From positions 12,476-76,475 of the forward strand of contig NZ_LKEG01000043.1 in assembly GCF_001645105.1 (NCBI RefSeq): DNA of 64,000 nucleotides. Reading direction: 5' to 3'. The notes beneath the pieces are model-generated. The model was not told where the DNA came from. It was given only the letters and a program-made list of their open reading frames with translations, and did not search any database. Of this stretch, positions 1-9,193 are shown piece after piece (position 1 is the first letter of the stretch; each line of letters begins with the position of its first letter). The position numbers and the translations under genes were made by a program. This DNA comes from Pseudomonas marginalis. GTDB lineage: Bacteria; Pseudomonadota; Gammaproteobacteria; Pseudomonadales; Pseudomonadaceae.

Positions 1-1608
1 CGGAATACCCACCACCAGCCAGGCCGCGATGGCCAATGGCACGGTGCCGGAAGCGGCTTTCCACTCCAGGGAAGTGGTGGCATCCGCCCCTTTGTCATGA
101 CCCAGCGCCTGTTCGGCGGCCAATTCGGCATCGGTCATGAAGTACTTGTCCGCCACCGGGCGAACCAGCAGGTTGCAGATGAAACCCAGCACCAGCAGGC
201 CGGCGAGGATGTACAAAGTGATGTCATAGGCAGCCGCGCGTTCAACGCCGATGCTCAACTGATATTCACGCAGGTAGTTCACCAGCACCGGGCCCAAGAC
301 GCCCGCAGCGGCCCAGGCGGTCAGCAGGCGACCGTGGATCGCGCCGACCATTTGCGTACCGAACAGGTCGGCCAGGTAGGCAGGAACGGTCGCAAAACCA
401 CCCCCGTACATCGACAGGATGATGCAGAACGCCGCCACGAACAGCGCCACGTTGCCCAAGTGCCCCAGGTTCGGGATCAGCGCGTACAGGGCAAAGCCCA
501 GGGCGAAGAACACGAAATAGGTGTTTTTACGGCCCAGGTAGTCGGAGAAAGACGCCCAGAAGAAGCGGCCGCCGATGTTGAACAGGCTCAACAGACCGGT
601 GAAACCTGCCGCGATGGCCGCGATGGAGGCCAGTTGACCGGCATCCAGTTGACCGAACGGCACATCAACACCCAGCAATTTGCCGCCGAACACTTCCTGC
701 AGCAGCGGCGAAGCCATGCCGAGGATGCCGATACCGGCGGATACGTTCAGGCACAACACCAACCAAACCAGGCGGAATTGCGGGGTTTTCCACGCCACGT
801 TCACGTGCACGTGACGGTGGGTGATCATCGCGTTGCTGGCCTTTTTCGCCGGGGCGGTCCAGCCCTCAGGTTTCCAGCCGGTCGGCGGAACGCGATAAGA
901 CAGTGCGCCGCCGATCATGAACACAAAGTAGATCGCCGCCATCACCAGGAAGCTCTGCCATACGCCCACGCTGGTCGGCGTGGCAAAGTGGCCCATCAAC
1001 GCTGCGGCCAGGGGTGCACCTACCATCGCGCCGCCGCCAAAGCCCATGATCGCCATACCGGTGGCCATGCCACGCTTGTCCGGGAACCACTTGATCAGGG
1101 TCGACACGGGAGAGATGTAGCCCAGGCCCAGGCCGATACCGCCGATGACCCCGGAGCCGATCCACATCAGCCAGATCTGGTGGGTATAGATACCCAAGGC
1201 CGAAATTAGCAGCCCGCCGCACCAGCACAACGCCGATACAACACCGGCCTTACGTGGCCCGGCATGTTCCAGCCAGCCGCCCCAGATCGCTGCCGAGCAG
1301 CCCAGGAAGATGAAGAACAGGGTGTAGATCCAGCCCAGCATGGAGATGGGCCAGTCGCATTGGGACGAGAAGACTTGGGCGATGAAGCTCATGTCCGGCG
1401 CGCAGGCGACCGGTTTGGTAATACCCAGCGCCTTGGACAGAGGCAGCCAGAACACCGAGAACCCGTAGGCCATGCCGATGCACAGGTGGATGGCCAGGGC
1501 GGCCGGTGGAACCAGCCAGCGGTTGAAGCCGGGCTTGGCGATGATGCGTTCCTTGGACAGGAACGCTGGCTTTGCAGCAGATGAACCTGCCGCAGTGCTA
1601 GTGCTCAT
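1..1608 (-). CDS. OFA-family MFS transporter, 3' end cut by window edge
   Basis: Inner-membrane major facilitator of the oxalate/formate antiporter (OFA) family, similar in type to E. coli YhjX. Reading leftwards from the ATG at 1608 gives 536 codons with no stop before base 1, so only the C-terminus is missing. The protein opens MSTSTAAGSS, then shows about 12 hydrophobic segments. A family-like loop WFPDKRGMATGMAIMGFGGG lies near residues 170-190 and a second conserved segment (GRLLTAWAAAG) lies in the C-terminal half. A gggggaaac ribosome site precedes the ATG. The substrate is uncertain: OFA members carry oxalate, formate, pyruvate or other small carboxylates. It is divergent from the asmA operon. 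Confidence 0.9.
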   Translation of the reverse strand, partial: MSTSTAAGSSAAKPAFLSKERIIAKPGFNRWLVPPAALAIHLCIGMAYGFSVFWLPLSKALGITKPVACAPDMSFIAQVFSSQCDWPISMLGWIYTLFFIFLGCSAAIWGGWLEHAGPRKAGVVSALCWCGGLLISALGIYTHQIWLMWIGSGVIGGIGLGLGYISPVSTLIKWFPDKRGMATGMAIMGFGGGAMVGAPLAAALMGHFATPTSVGVWQSFLVMAAIYFVFMIGGALSYRVPPTGWKPEGWTAPAKKASNAMITHRHVHVNVAWKTPQFRLVWLVLCLNVSAGIGILGMASPLLQEVFGGKLLGVDVPFGQLDAGQLASIAAIAAGFTGLLSLFNIGGRFFWASFSDYLGRKNTYFVFFALGFALYALIPNLGHLGNVALFVAAFCIILSMYGGGFATVPAYLADLFGTQMVGAIHGRLLTAWAAAGVLGPVLVNYLREYQLSIGVERAAAYDITLYILAGLLVLGFICNLLVRPVADKYFMTDAELAAEQALGHDKGADATTSLEWKAASGTVPLAIAAWLVVGIP

Positions 1609-1932
1609 TGGTGTTTCCCCCAGTTGTTAGTATGTGTCCGTCAGGCGCTCTCTCCCTCGGCCTTGCACGCAAAGCGTGGCCGTTTTGTTGAGTGAAGCTC
1701 CATTTTAGGCGCGACCTTAGGTCGCAGAAGGCGGACGAACGTGCAGAGATTAGCACCTGTCGATGACAGAAAAACCAAAGTGACATCACCTTTTTCAGGA
1801 AATTTGTTTTTTGACGCCAAAAACCCGCTTTCCCCGCCTCTGGATACAATGTAACGATCAGGGCACTGACGCAGGCCGTCGGGCGTTATACTCTGCGGCT
1901 AAATTTTGAAATCGACATACAAGGACTCGCCC
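1609..1932. promoter_or_regulatory. Divergent intergenic region between MFS transporter and asmA
   Basis: 324 bases with no convincing gene. It must carry the leftward promoter of the transporter and the rightward promoter of the asmA-mutY-yggX operon. A TATACT hexamer at 1887-1892 is a plausible -10 box for the rightward operon, but its -35 match is weak. An AAGGA ribosome site at 1921-1925 sits eight bases before the asmA ATG. Confidence 0.4.
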
Positions 1933-4143
1933 ATGAAAGCGTTCGGCAAAATCCTGGGTCTGGTACTTCTCGGGCTGTTGCTGATCATTGTGGCTCTGGG
2001 TTTTGCCCTGACCCATCTCTTCGATCCCAACGACTATAAAGACGAGATTCGCCAGATTGCCCGCGACAAGGCCCACATCGAGCTGACGCTCAATGGCGAT
2101 ATCGGCTGGAGCCTGTTCCCGTGGCTCGGCCTTGAACTGCACGAAGCCAGCGTGGCAACCCTGACCGCGCCGACCCAACCGTTCGCCGACCTGCAGATGC
2201 TCGGCCTCTCGGTGCGCGTGCTGCCTTTGCTGCGCCGCGAAGTGCAGATGAGCGACGTGCGTGTCGAAGGCCTGAACCTGCGCCTCAACCGTGACAAGCA
2301 AGGTCATGGCAACTGGGAAGACATCGGCAAGAACGTGACTGAGGCGAGCGTCGGCAGCCCTGGCTCGGTTGAGCAACCGGCCGAATCCGAACCGGAAAAG
2401 CCGGCAAAACCCATCCGCCTGGACATCGACAGCCTGACCATCAACAACGCCCGCGTTGAATACAACGATGAGCAGACCGGCAAACAGTTCAGCGCCGAAA
2501 GCATTCAACTGAGCGCCGGTGCGGTGCACGAAGGCGCCAGCATCCCGGTGAAACTCACCGCCTTCTTCGGCAGCAACCAGCCGGTGATGCGCGTCAAGAC
2601 CGAGCTCAACGGCAACCTGCGGATCCAGCGGGCACTCAAGCGCTATCAGCTTGAAGACATGAAGATCACCGGCGAAGCCACGGGCGAGCCGCTGCAAGGC
2701 AAGACCGTGACGTTCTCCACCCAGGGCCAACTGCTGGTTGACCAGGCGGCCAATATCGCCGAATGGACCAACCTGAAGCTGTCGGCCAACCAACTGCGCG
2801 CGTTGGGCGAACTGAAGGTCAACGACCTGGACAAGACTCCGCAGCTCAGCGGCGCCCTGTCGATCGCCCAGTTTGACTTGGCCAAGTTCCTCGACAGCGT
2901 CGGCCACCCGTTGCCGCCGATGGCCGACGGCAGCCTGAGCAAGGTCGAGCTGGTCAGCCGCCTCAAGGGCACGCCGACCAGCGTGGCCCTGGAAGACCTG
3001 AACCTGAAACTCGACGGCAGCACCTTCACCGGTCGCGTCGCCGTGGAGGATTTCGCCAAGCAATCCCTGCGCGTTCAGCTCAAGGGCGACACCTTCAACG
3101 CCGACAACTACCTGCCGGCCAAGTCTGAATCGGCCAAGGGTGCGGCGGCCGCACGCCAGGCCGAAGTACAGAACAGCGAAGCCGGGGCCATGGCCGCCGG
3201 CGGCACCACGCCGCTCCCCGACGCCCCGACCAAAGGCGCCTGGAGCACCGACAAACTATTGCCATTGGCCCGCCTGCGCACGCTGGACGTGGACGCCGAC
3301 CTTGCGTTCGGCCAACTGACCCTGAGCAAATTGCCGATCCAGAATGCGGTGCTCAAAGCCTCCGGCCTTGATGGCCAGCTCAAGCTCGACACCTTGAGTG
3401 GCGATCTCTACAACGGTAGCTTCCAGGCCAACGGCAACCTTGATGTGCGCCAGGACATTCCCGTGCTGGCGCTGCAGAGCCGGATCAAGCAAGTACCGGT
3501 CGAGCGCATCCTGCAAGCCCAGGGGCAAACCCCGCCGGTGAAGGGCCAGATCACCCTCGACAGCAACCTCACGGGCCGTGGCAACAGCCAGAAAGCCTTG
3601 ATCGACAGCCTCAACGGCACCGCCAGTTTTGTGATCAACAACGGTGTGCTGCTCAATGCCAACCTTGAGCAGCAACTGTGCACCGGCATCGCCTTGCTCA
3701 ACCGCAAGACCTTGAGCAGCACGCCGCAAGGCAAGGACACGCCGTTCCAGGAGCTGAAGGGCAACCTGACCTTCCGCAACGGGGTCGCCAGCAACCCTGA
3801 CCTGAAAGTGCGCATCCCAGGCCTGACCGTCAACGGTAATGGCGACGTCGACCTGCGTGTGCTGGGCATGGATTACCGCGTCGGCATCATCGTCGAAGGC
3901 GACCAGCGTGAAACGCCGGACCCCGCCTGCCAGGTCGGCGCCAACTTCCAGGGCATCGAAGTGCCGCTGCGCTGCCGTGGCCCGCTGGAACTGGGCGCCA
4001 AGGCGTGCCGCCTGGACAAGGACGGCTTGACCCAGGTCGCCATCAAGGCGGCCGGCAACAAGCTCAGCGACAAGCTGGAAGAGAAACTCGACAAGGTGCA
4101 CCCGCAGCTTAAAGACGCTTTGAAGGGCCTGTTCAAGCGATGA
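1933..4143 (+). CDS. AsmA family protein
   Basis: A 736-residue envelope protein of the AsmA family. These bridge-like proteins are implicated in moving phospholipids between inner and outer membranes. A single N-terminal membrane segment (about residues 6-28, GLVLLGLLLIIVALGF) anchors it, and the rest is periplasmic beta-rich sequence with the AsmA N-terminal block (LFDPNDYKDEI...) and a C-terminal AsmA_2-like part ending in [11 protein letters not shown]. An in-frame extension to 1906 exists, but the ATG at 1933 has the AAGGA site. The stop overlaps the mutY start as ATGA, which indicates translational coupling. Confidence 0.9.
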   Translation: MKAFGKILGLVLLGLLLIIVALGFALTHLFDPNDYKDEIRQIARDKAHIELTLNGDIGWSLFPWLGLELHEASVATLTAPTQPFADLQMLGLSVRVLPLLRREVQMSDVRVEGLNLRLNRDKQGHGNWEDIGKNVTEASVGSPGSVEQPAESEPEKPAKPIRLDIDSLTINNARVEYNDEQTGKQFSAESIQLSAGAVHEGASIPVKLTAFFGSNQPVMRVKTELNGNLRIQRALKRYQLEDMKITGEATGEPLQGKTVTFSTQGQLLVDQAANIAEWTNLKLSANQLRALGELKVNDLDKTPQLSGALSIAQFDLAKFLDSVGHPLPPMADGSLSKVELVSRLKGTPTSVALEDLNLKLDGSTFTGRVAVEDFAKQSLRVQLKGDTFNADNYLPAKSESAKGAAAARQAEVQNSEAGAMAAGGTTPLPDAPTKGAWSTDKLLPLARLRTLDVDADLAFGQLTLSKLPIQNAVLKASGLDGQLKLDTLSGDLYNGSFQANGNLDVRQDIPVLALQSRIKQVPVERILQAQGQTPPVKGQITLDSNLTGRGNSQKALIDSLNGTASFVINNGVLLNANLEQQLCTGIALLNRKTLSSTPQGKDTPFQELKGNLTFRNGVASNPDLKVRIPGLTVNGNGDVDLRVLGMDYRVGIIVEGDQRETPDPACQVGANFQGIEVPLRCRGPLELGAKACRLDKDGLTQVAIKAAGNKLSDKLEEKLDKVHPQLKDALKGLFKR

Positions 4144-5207
4144 GAAACGAGCAGTTTTCAGAGGCCGTACTCGATTGGTACGACCGCCACGGCCGCCATG
4201 ACCTGCCCTGGCAACAGGGCATCACGCCTTATCGGGTGTGGGTCTCGGAGATCATGCTGCAGCAGACCCAGGTGAGCACCGTGCTCAATTACTTCGACCG
4301 ATTCATGGCCTCGCTGCCGACGGTCGAAGCCCTGGCCGCCGCGCCGGAAGACGAAGTGCTGCACCTGTGGACCGGCCTGGGTTACTACACCCGGGCGCGC
4401 AACCTGCAAAAGACCGCGAAGATTGTCGTGGCCGAGTACGGTGGTGAGTTTCCCAGGGACGTCGAAAAGCTGACCGAACTGCCGGGCATCGGCCTGTCCA
4501 CCGCCGGCGCGATCGCCAGCCTGAGCATGGGCCTGCGTGCGCCGATCCTCGACGGCAACGTCAAACGCGTACTGGCACGTTTTACCGCACAAGAGGGCTA
4601 CCCCGGCGAACCCAAGGTGGCCAAGCAGCTGTGGGCCACCGCAGAACGCTTCACGCCGCATGATCGCGTCAATGCCTACACCCAGGCGATGATGGACATG
4701 GGCGCCACCCTCTGCACCCGCAGCAAACCCAGCTGCCTGCTGTGCCCGCTGGAAAAAGGCTGCGAAGCCCACATGCTCGGCCTGGAGACGCGCTACCCGA
4801 TCCCCAAGCCGCGCAAGACCATCCCGCAGAAGCGCACGCTGATGCCGCTGCTGGCCAATGCCGAGGGCGCAATCCTGCTTTACCGTCGCCCTTCCACGGG
4901 CCTGTGGGGCGGCCTGTGGAGTTTGCCCGAGCTGGACGACCTGCAAGACCTCGAACACCTGGCCAACCAGCACGCGCTGGAACTGGGCAAGCCACAGGAA
5001 CTGCCGGGGCTGATCCACACCTTCAGCCACTTCCAGCTCGCCATCGAACCCTGGCTGGTCCAGGTCGAGGAATCCGCCCATCACGTGGCCGAGGCCGACT
5101 GGCTCTGGTATAACCTCGCCACCCCGCCGCGCCTGGGCCTTGCCGCCCCGGTGAAAAAACTGCTGAAGCGCGCGGCCGACGTATTGAACGCAGGAGTTTC
5201 GTCATGA
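4140..5207 (+). CDS. mutY: Adenine DNA glycosylase MutY
   Basis: Removes adenine mispaired with 8-oxoguanine in base-excision repair. At 355 residues it has the normal family length. The catalytic-helix motif EIMLQQTQV lies near residue 37. A helix-hairpin-helix ([13 protein letters not shown]) is followed by the catalytic Asp in ILDGNVKR. The Fe-S loop has four cysteines spaced C-x6-C-x2-C-x5-C ([17 protein letters not shown]). A C-terminal NUDIX-like 8-oxoG recognition domain follows. It overlaps asmA by ATGA at its start and yggX by ATGA at its end. Confidence 0.97.
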   Translation: MRNEQFSEAVLDWYDRHGRHDLPWQQGITPYRVWVSEIMLQQTQVSTVLNYFDRFMASLPTVEALAAAPEDEVLHLWTGLGYYTRARNLQKTAKIVVAEYGGEFPRDVEKLTELPGIGLSTAGAIASLSMGLRAPILDGNVKRVLARFTAQEGYPGEPKVAKQLWATAERFTPHDRVNAYTQAMMDMGATLCTRSKPSCLLCPLEKGCEAHMLGLETRYPIPKPRKTIPQKRTLMPLLANAEGAILLYRRPSTGLWGGLWSLPELDDLQDLEHLANQHALELGKPQELPGLIHTFSHFQLAIEPWLVQVEESAHHVAEADWLWYNLATPPRLGLAAPVKKLLKRAADVLNAGVSS

Positions 5208-5476
5208 CCCGCACCATTATCTGCCGCAAGTACAAAGAAGAATTGCCAGGCCTGGAACGCCCTCCGTATCCGGGCGCCAAGGGCCAGGACATTTTCGATC
5301 ACGTCTCCGCCAAAGCCTGGGGCGACTGGCTGAAACACCAGACCCTGCTCATCAACGAAAAACGCCTGAACATGATGAACGCCGAAGATCGTAAATACCT
5401 GGCGGGCGAGATGGACAAGTTCTTTTCCGGCGAGGAATACGCCAAGGCCGACGGCTACGTGCCGCCTGCTCAATAA
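5204..5476 (+). CDS. yggX: Fe(2+)-trafficking protein YggX
   Basis: A 90-residue cytoplasmic protein thought to protect Fe-S clusters and help handle iron under oxidative stress. The whole sequence matches the family: a start of [21 protein letters not shown], the block [18 protein letters not shown], and an acidic tail. It sits four bases inside the end of mutY, and the mutY-yggX pair is a common arrangement in gammaproteobacteria. The link makes sense because MutY is itself an Fe-S enzyme. Confidence 0.97.
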   Translation: MTRTIICRKYKEELPGLERPPYPGAKGQDIFDHVSAKAWGDWLKHQTLLINEKRLNMMNAEDRKYLAGEMDKFFSGEEYAKADGYVPPAQ

Positions 5477-5540
5477 TTGATCAAAAACCAGGGTCGGCAC
5501 GTAAGCGACGGTAATAATTAAATATTTTTTGAAAACTTGC

Positions 5541-5569
5541 TTGACGACCCCCTGAAAAACCCGTTTAAT
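5541..5569 (+). promoter_or_regulatory. Sigma-70 promoter of tRNA-Phe
   Basis: TTGACG (5541-5546) and TTTAAT (5564-5569) are separated by 17 bases and are followed by a GC-rich discriminator (gcgccccg) before the tRNA 5' end at 5580. The GC-rich discriminator is typical of stringently controlled stable-RNA promoters. Confidence 0.75.
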
Positions 5570-5579
5570 GCGCCCCGTT

Positions 5580-5655
5580 GCCCAGATAGCTCAGTCGGTA
5601 GAGCAGGGGATTGAAAATCCCCGTGTCGGCGGTTCGATTCCGTCTCTGGGCACCA
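5580..5655 (+). tRNA. tRNA-Phe(GAA), integration site
   Basis: A 76-base cloverleaf with acceptor stem GCCCAGA/TCTGGGC, D-arm AGCTCAGTCGGTAGAGC, anticodon loop TTGAAAA (GAA), a T-loop containing TTCGATT and an encoded CCA at 5653-5655. Its last 31 bases (5625-5655) recur exactly at 12936-12966. The present 3' half was therefore probably rebuilt by an integrating element. Confidence 0.97.
5625..5655 (+). repeat. attL of element 1 (31-bp tRNA-Phe 3' end)
   Basis: The 31 bases from GTCGGCGG to the CCA end are identical to 12936-12966. A shorter copy is at 22593-22614 and a degenerate one at 23345-23373. Exact repeats of a tRNA 3' end flanking an integrase gene are the classic signature of site-specific integration. 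Confidence 0.92.
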
Positions 5656-5665
5656 AAACATATAA

Positions 5666-5698
5666 GCCCCTGATTCCTAACGGTTTCAGGGGTTTTTT
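5666..5698 (+). terminator. Intrinsic terminator after tRNA-Phe, carried by element 1
   Basis: The stem CCCCTGA (5667-5673)/TCAGGGG (5686-5692) is followed by a T-run. It lies inside element 1, just past attL. A similar hairpin follows the last clear att copy at 22624-22656, so the element seems to bring a replacement terminator for the tRNA it occupies. Confidence 0.85.
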
Positions 5699-5730
5699 GT
5701 TTGTGCCGCATTTGCCAAGCCCGCCTCACT

Positions 5731-5750
5731 GGTACACAAAGGCGGTACAC
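5731..5750 (+). repeat. Paired GGTACAC repeats, likely integrase arm sites (left)
   Basis: GGTACAC occurs at 5731-5737 and 5744-5750, 13 bases apart. The same pair with the same spacing occurs at 12855-12861 and 12868-12874 near the right end of element 1. Arm-type sites of tyrosine integrases have this form and placement. No binding data are available. Confidence 0.6.
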
Positions 5751-5807
5751 ATGGCATCTCACAGCCGTATCATAAACGGGTCAACAGTCCCCCGGTTTCG
5801 TGCGCTC

Positions 5808-7538
5808 ATGGCTCAACCCTTCAAGCATCCTCAAAGCGGCGTCTTTTACTTTCGACGACGTGTACCTGACGACCTGCGCCCTGCGTTGGGCCGGGAATAC
5901 AAACGCTCATTGCAAACCCGAGACATCGGCGAGGCGAAGGGGAGACATGCGGCTGAATGGATAAAGTCCGAGGAAGCGTTTGCCCTCGCACGCGCTCAAC
6001 TCTCTGGCGCCGAAGTTCTCAGCGCGAAGGATGTGCAGCAGTTGGCCGCTCGCTGGTTTCACGGTGAACTTGACGAACTGGAACAGTCCGGCAAATTCCG
6101 AAGGGCGTTAGTGCCCGGTGACGCTGTAGAGCTGGAGACACCATTCGGCTTTGAGCAACATCAGGAATGGTTGAGTATTCGTGAAGCATTGAACGAGGGT
6201 GACGAGACGGATTGGCGAGCAGTGATCCTGCCGCACATGCTCCGCGCCCTGAAAGCAGAGAACATCCCAGCCCCCGCCAAGGACTCACCGGCCTTAGACT
6301 CGCTCACCAGCGCATTCAAAGAGCACTTGCTCAAACTGTCGGACATTGCCAAGCGGCGAGAGGAAGGGGACTGGAGCACTACGGCAGACGTGCTCAGCAA
6401 GGCACCTATCAGCGCAGAGAAACGGCGAGCCGATCAGATCCACAGCAAGAGTATCCTTGAAGTCTTCGAGGCTTACAGCGCAGCCAAGCTGCTTGACGAC
6501 GGCGACAACCGCAGCACGCGCAAGACACTGGACGAGTTCCGCAGCAGCATCCGCCGCTTCGTTGAACTCTATGGCGACTTGGCGGTGCAAGCTGTCACTC
6601 GGGGCACCGTTCAGGATTACCGAGCCAAACTAGCTGGATTCCCAACCAAGGCACCGGGCGCAGCCAAGCTAACCGCCCCGCAATTGATTGAACTAGCAAA
6701 GACAGCAGCCCTGCCAACTCTCTCCGCTGTAACCATCCGCAACCGCTTACGTGTCCTTGGCGCCGTGCTCGGCTATGCCGTTCGCATGGACTGGATCAAA
6801 GAGAATCCCGTTGACGCCTCAGGAGTGGCGAAGGCTGCTGGCAATGCTGCCAAGACCAAGGGCGACCGCCGCCGCAAGGACTACACCAAGGACGAGCTAC
6901 GACAGATATTCAGCAGCCCGCTATACACCCCTGATGGCTGGCAACCAGCTCGCAAGGGATACGGGCAGGCGCTGTACTGGCTTCCTCTTCTGATGTACTA
7001 CACGGGAGCACGCCGCGAGGAACTGTGCCAACTGGCTGCCAAGGATGTGCAGGACGAGGACGGCATTCCACATCTGGCAATCCTGTCACTCGATGAGGAT
7101 GATGCAGGCCGTACCGTGAAGACGGCGAGTAGCCGCAGACGTGTACCGTTGCATGACGATCTGGTGTCGCTTGGCTTCCTCGATTACGCCAAAAGCGTGC
7201 CGCAGGGCGGGCAATTGTTTCCGCTGCTACAACCGAGCCCTGCGGGCTTCTACGGGGCGAACGTGGGAAAGGCATGGGCGAAGTACCTGCGAGATGTGGC
7301 GCAGCTCCAGAGCCCTGCCAGCCCTTCTCACGGTTTCCGGCACACCTTCAAGACGATGAGCCGACAGGTCGGTATTCCAGAAGATGTGCATGACGCCTTG
7401 ACGGGGCACAACGATGGTAGCGTGAGCAGGGAGTACGGGAGCATGCCGCTTTCGCGAATGGCATCTGAGCTGAAACAATTGCCCAGCCTTCCAGACTTGG
7501 CGGGCTCCCTGGGGCTAAGTCTATCAACCCCAACCTGA
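5808..7538 (+). CDS. int: Tyrosine site-specific integrase of element 1
   Basis: A tyrosine recombinase expected to integrate and excise the element at tRNA-Phe. With the ATG at 5808 it is 576 residues. The N-terminus (FKHPQSGVFYFRRRVPDDLR) matches the DUF6538 type found in this integrase subfamily. A SAM-like core-binding domain follows, then a catalytic domain with the first Arg in YYTGARREELCQL, the HGFRHTFKT box and a final Tyr in SVSREYGSM. An open frame extends back through the tRNA, but that part is only translated tRNA. The ATG at 5751 is an alternative start lying directly after the second GGTACAC repeat. The reading frame is intact, so the enzyme may be active. Confidence 0.9.
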   Translation: MAQPFKHPQSGVFYFRRRVPDDLRPALGREYKRSLQTRDIGEAKGRHAAEWIKSEEAFALARAQLSGAEVLSAKDVQQLAARWFHGELDELEQSGKFRRALVPGDAVELETPFGFEQHQEWLSIREALNEGDETDWRAVILPHMLRALKAENIPAPAKDSPALDSLTSAFKEHLLKLSDIAKRREEGDWSTTADVLSKAPISAEKRRADQIHSKSILEVFEAYSAAKLLDDGDNRSTRKTLDEFRSSIRRFVELYGDLAVQAVTRGTVQDYRAKLAGFPTKAPGAAKLTAPQLIELAKTAALPTLSAVTIRNRLRVLGAVLGYAVRMDWIKENPVDASGVAKAAGNAAKTKGDRRRKDYTKDELRQIFSSPLYTPDGWQPARKGYGQALYWLPLLMYYTGARREELCQLAAKDVQDEDGIPHLAILSLDEDDAGRTVKTASSRRRVPLHDDLVSLGFLDYAKSVPQGGQLFPLLQPSPAGFYGANVGKAWAKYLRDVAQLQSPASPSHGFRHTFKTMSRQVGIPEDVHDALTGHNDGSVSREYGSMPLSRMASELKQLPSLPDLAGSLGLSLSTPT

Positions 7539-7774
7539 GCCCCTGGCATACGTGCAGCGCTCATGATCGCCTCGTGAGTGCCCTGGTTACGTAGCTCATG
7601 ACAGCGGTGCTCCGGCGTCCCGAGAGAGCACCAGGGCCTGTGCGGCAAGGCATCACTTATGACACGGGGGCCAGGGTCGGATATCTCAGAGTCGTACAAA
7701 ATCGTACGGCTGATCTGAACAAATCCCACAAGGTATTTCATACCTTTGTAGAATTGGATCCCCCCGGCTCATTC
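7539..7774. other. Intergenic region after the integrase
   Basis: Between convergent genes. No gene, clear terminator or repeat was recognised. Confidence 0.3.
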
Positions 7775-8590
7775 TCACGCAGCACTCGCCTTGCAGTGAC
7801 TGACGACTGTACTTTTTGACTTGCCTACCGCAATAGCGATCTGGCCGAAGCTGGCTCCCTCGGCACGCATGCGCTCAGCGATGGCCTTCCAGTTGTCACC
7901 CACTTCCAGTGCAGCGACGCGCTGCTCCAGCTCAGCCATGCGCTGCTCTCGCTCCTTGTCGCGCTGCTCCAGCTTGCTGATACGCTGGCGGTCCTTGGTG
8001 CGATCTGCGAGCTCGTATATTTCGGCAACAGCATTGGCCAAACTACCGTTTTGAATGCTTCGATCACGGCGACCATTGCGAACATCATGCATGCCCATCT
8101 CCTTCACATGTGCGTGTTGACTGAGTGCCACCCATGCAGCCTTGATATGTTTGCTGCCCTTGCTGGCCAGCTTGCTGACTTCGGAAGCAGGAACTCCACA
8201 GCCCCGCAACAAATCCGCCGCCCTAGGCCTGCCCTTGTCCTGCATACAGTCATTCACTGCACCCGTCAGAACAGCTAAAATTTGCATAGCGTTGAGGTAA
8301 ACCGTAACGACACCGGCATCCCTGAGCACCTCGCGACGCTTGGCTCTCGCCTCGCGTTCGATCCCTGCAAGCTCCGCCCCCACCCCCGCTGGCTTGGGCT
8401 TGGTAGGCAACCAGCCGTCAAGATCCCCATGCTGCTGTTTGTGCTCCCGTGCTTGTCTGGACAGTTCGCGGAAGTCACGGGTAACGCCGTGAATGGCGTC
8501 CATGTCCTGGATACCGAGATCCTTGGCGGCTCGGCATACCTGGGCGGACTCTTCATCACTCAGGTAAACGTGATCGATGTCAGAATTCAT
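7775..8590 (-). CDS. Hypothetical protein with coiled coil and C-terminal HTH-like segment
   Basis: A 271-residue cytoplasmic protein of unrecognised family. It is rich in charged residues. A likely coiled coil (KLEQRDKEREQRMAELEQR) lies about residues 203-222. The last 40 residues, with the pattern FGQIAIAVGKSKSTVVSHC, resemble a helix-turn-helix. Its start overlaps the stop of the upstream gene as ATGA, making a two-gene leftward operon with 8587-8925. The partner also ends in an HTH-like stretch, so a DNA-binding or regulatory role inside the element is a reasonable inference. No closer function is claimed. Confidence 0.7.
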   Translation of the reverse strand: MNSDIDHVYLSDEESAQVCRAAKDLGIQDMDAIHGVTRDFRELSRQAREHKQQHGDLDGWLPTKPKPAGVGAELAGIEREARAKRREVLRDAGVVTVYLNAMQILAVLTGAVNDCMQDKGRPRAADLLRGCGVPASEVSKLASKGSKHIKAAWVALSQHAHVKEMGMHDVRNGRRDRSIQNGSLANAVAEIYELADRTKDRQRISKLEQRDKEREQRMAELEQRVAALEVGDNWKAIAERMRAEGASFGQIAIAVGKSKSTVVSHCKASAA

Positions 8591-8925
8591 ACTTCTTGCT
8601 CCGCCGAATTCAACGCCGCTACGACCAAAGCCCGAGTAAGGTCCATGTGTCCTGCGATATTGGCGTACGTGCGCCCGGACTCTCGCAACTCAAGGACTTC
8701 TGTGAGCCAATCCTCACCTCGTGCGACACGGACAACCAAATACTGGAGCGCCGCAAGCTCGCGGTCATGCTTGTCCATTCGGGCATTCATGGCGTTGAGC
8801 TCTCGGGCTGTCAGGCTCGCCAAGCGATGCTGGCGTGCGGCTGGTTGAACTACTACTGCTTTGGGCTCTGCTCGGGTAATCGTGGCGCCTGGGGTATCGC
8901 CATGTGTAGTGATAATCGTAGTCAT
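8587..8925 (-). CDS. Small HTH-like hypothetical protein
   Basis: 112 residues, first gene of a two-gene operon. A Thr-rich start is followed by a helical region (LTARELNAMNARMDKHDREL) and a C-terminal part, LRESGRTYANIAGHMDLTRA, that resembles a helix-turn-helix. An AAAGGA ribosome site precedes the ATG. Its tail is similar in style to that of the downstream 271-residue protein. Function unknown; regulation or element maintenance is possible. Confidence 0.65.
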   Translation of the reverse strand: MTTIITTHGDTPGATITRAEPKAVVVQPAARQHRLASLTARELNAMNARMDKHDRELAALQYLVVRVARGEDWLTEVLELRESGRTYANIAGHMDLTRALVVAALNSAEQEV

Positions 8926-9193
8926 GGTGTCTTGTCCTTTGATGGATGACCTGCTGAATTGCAGGCGCGCGAAAGCGCCGGGCTGATTTACGCCCGTGTC
9001 GATTTCATGTTGTTGGGTTCGTAGTGAGGGCGCCGCGTTCGAGCACAGAGGGCTTTGCTAAGCTGTCGACATCCTAGCTTCGTGGTGTACCGGGATGGAG
9101 CTGAAGAACCACGTAGCAAATGCGGAAGCGGGCGGTGTTGAATACGGTGACGGCAAGAACGGGCTTTATGTACCGCACCGGGGGGCGCCGCCC
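8926..9193. other. Intergenic region in element 1
   Basis: It holds the presumed promoter of the two-gene operon to its left and the 3' flank of the HNH gene. No other feature was recognised. Confidence 0.3.

Noticed and set aside
5568-5807. N-terminal extension of the integrase through the tRNA
   Set aside because: It translates the tRNA-Phe and terminator; the ATG at 5808 begins family-like sequence.
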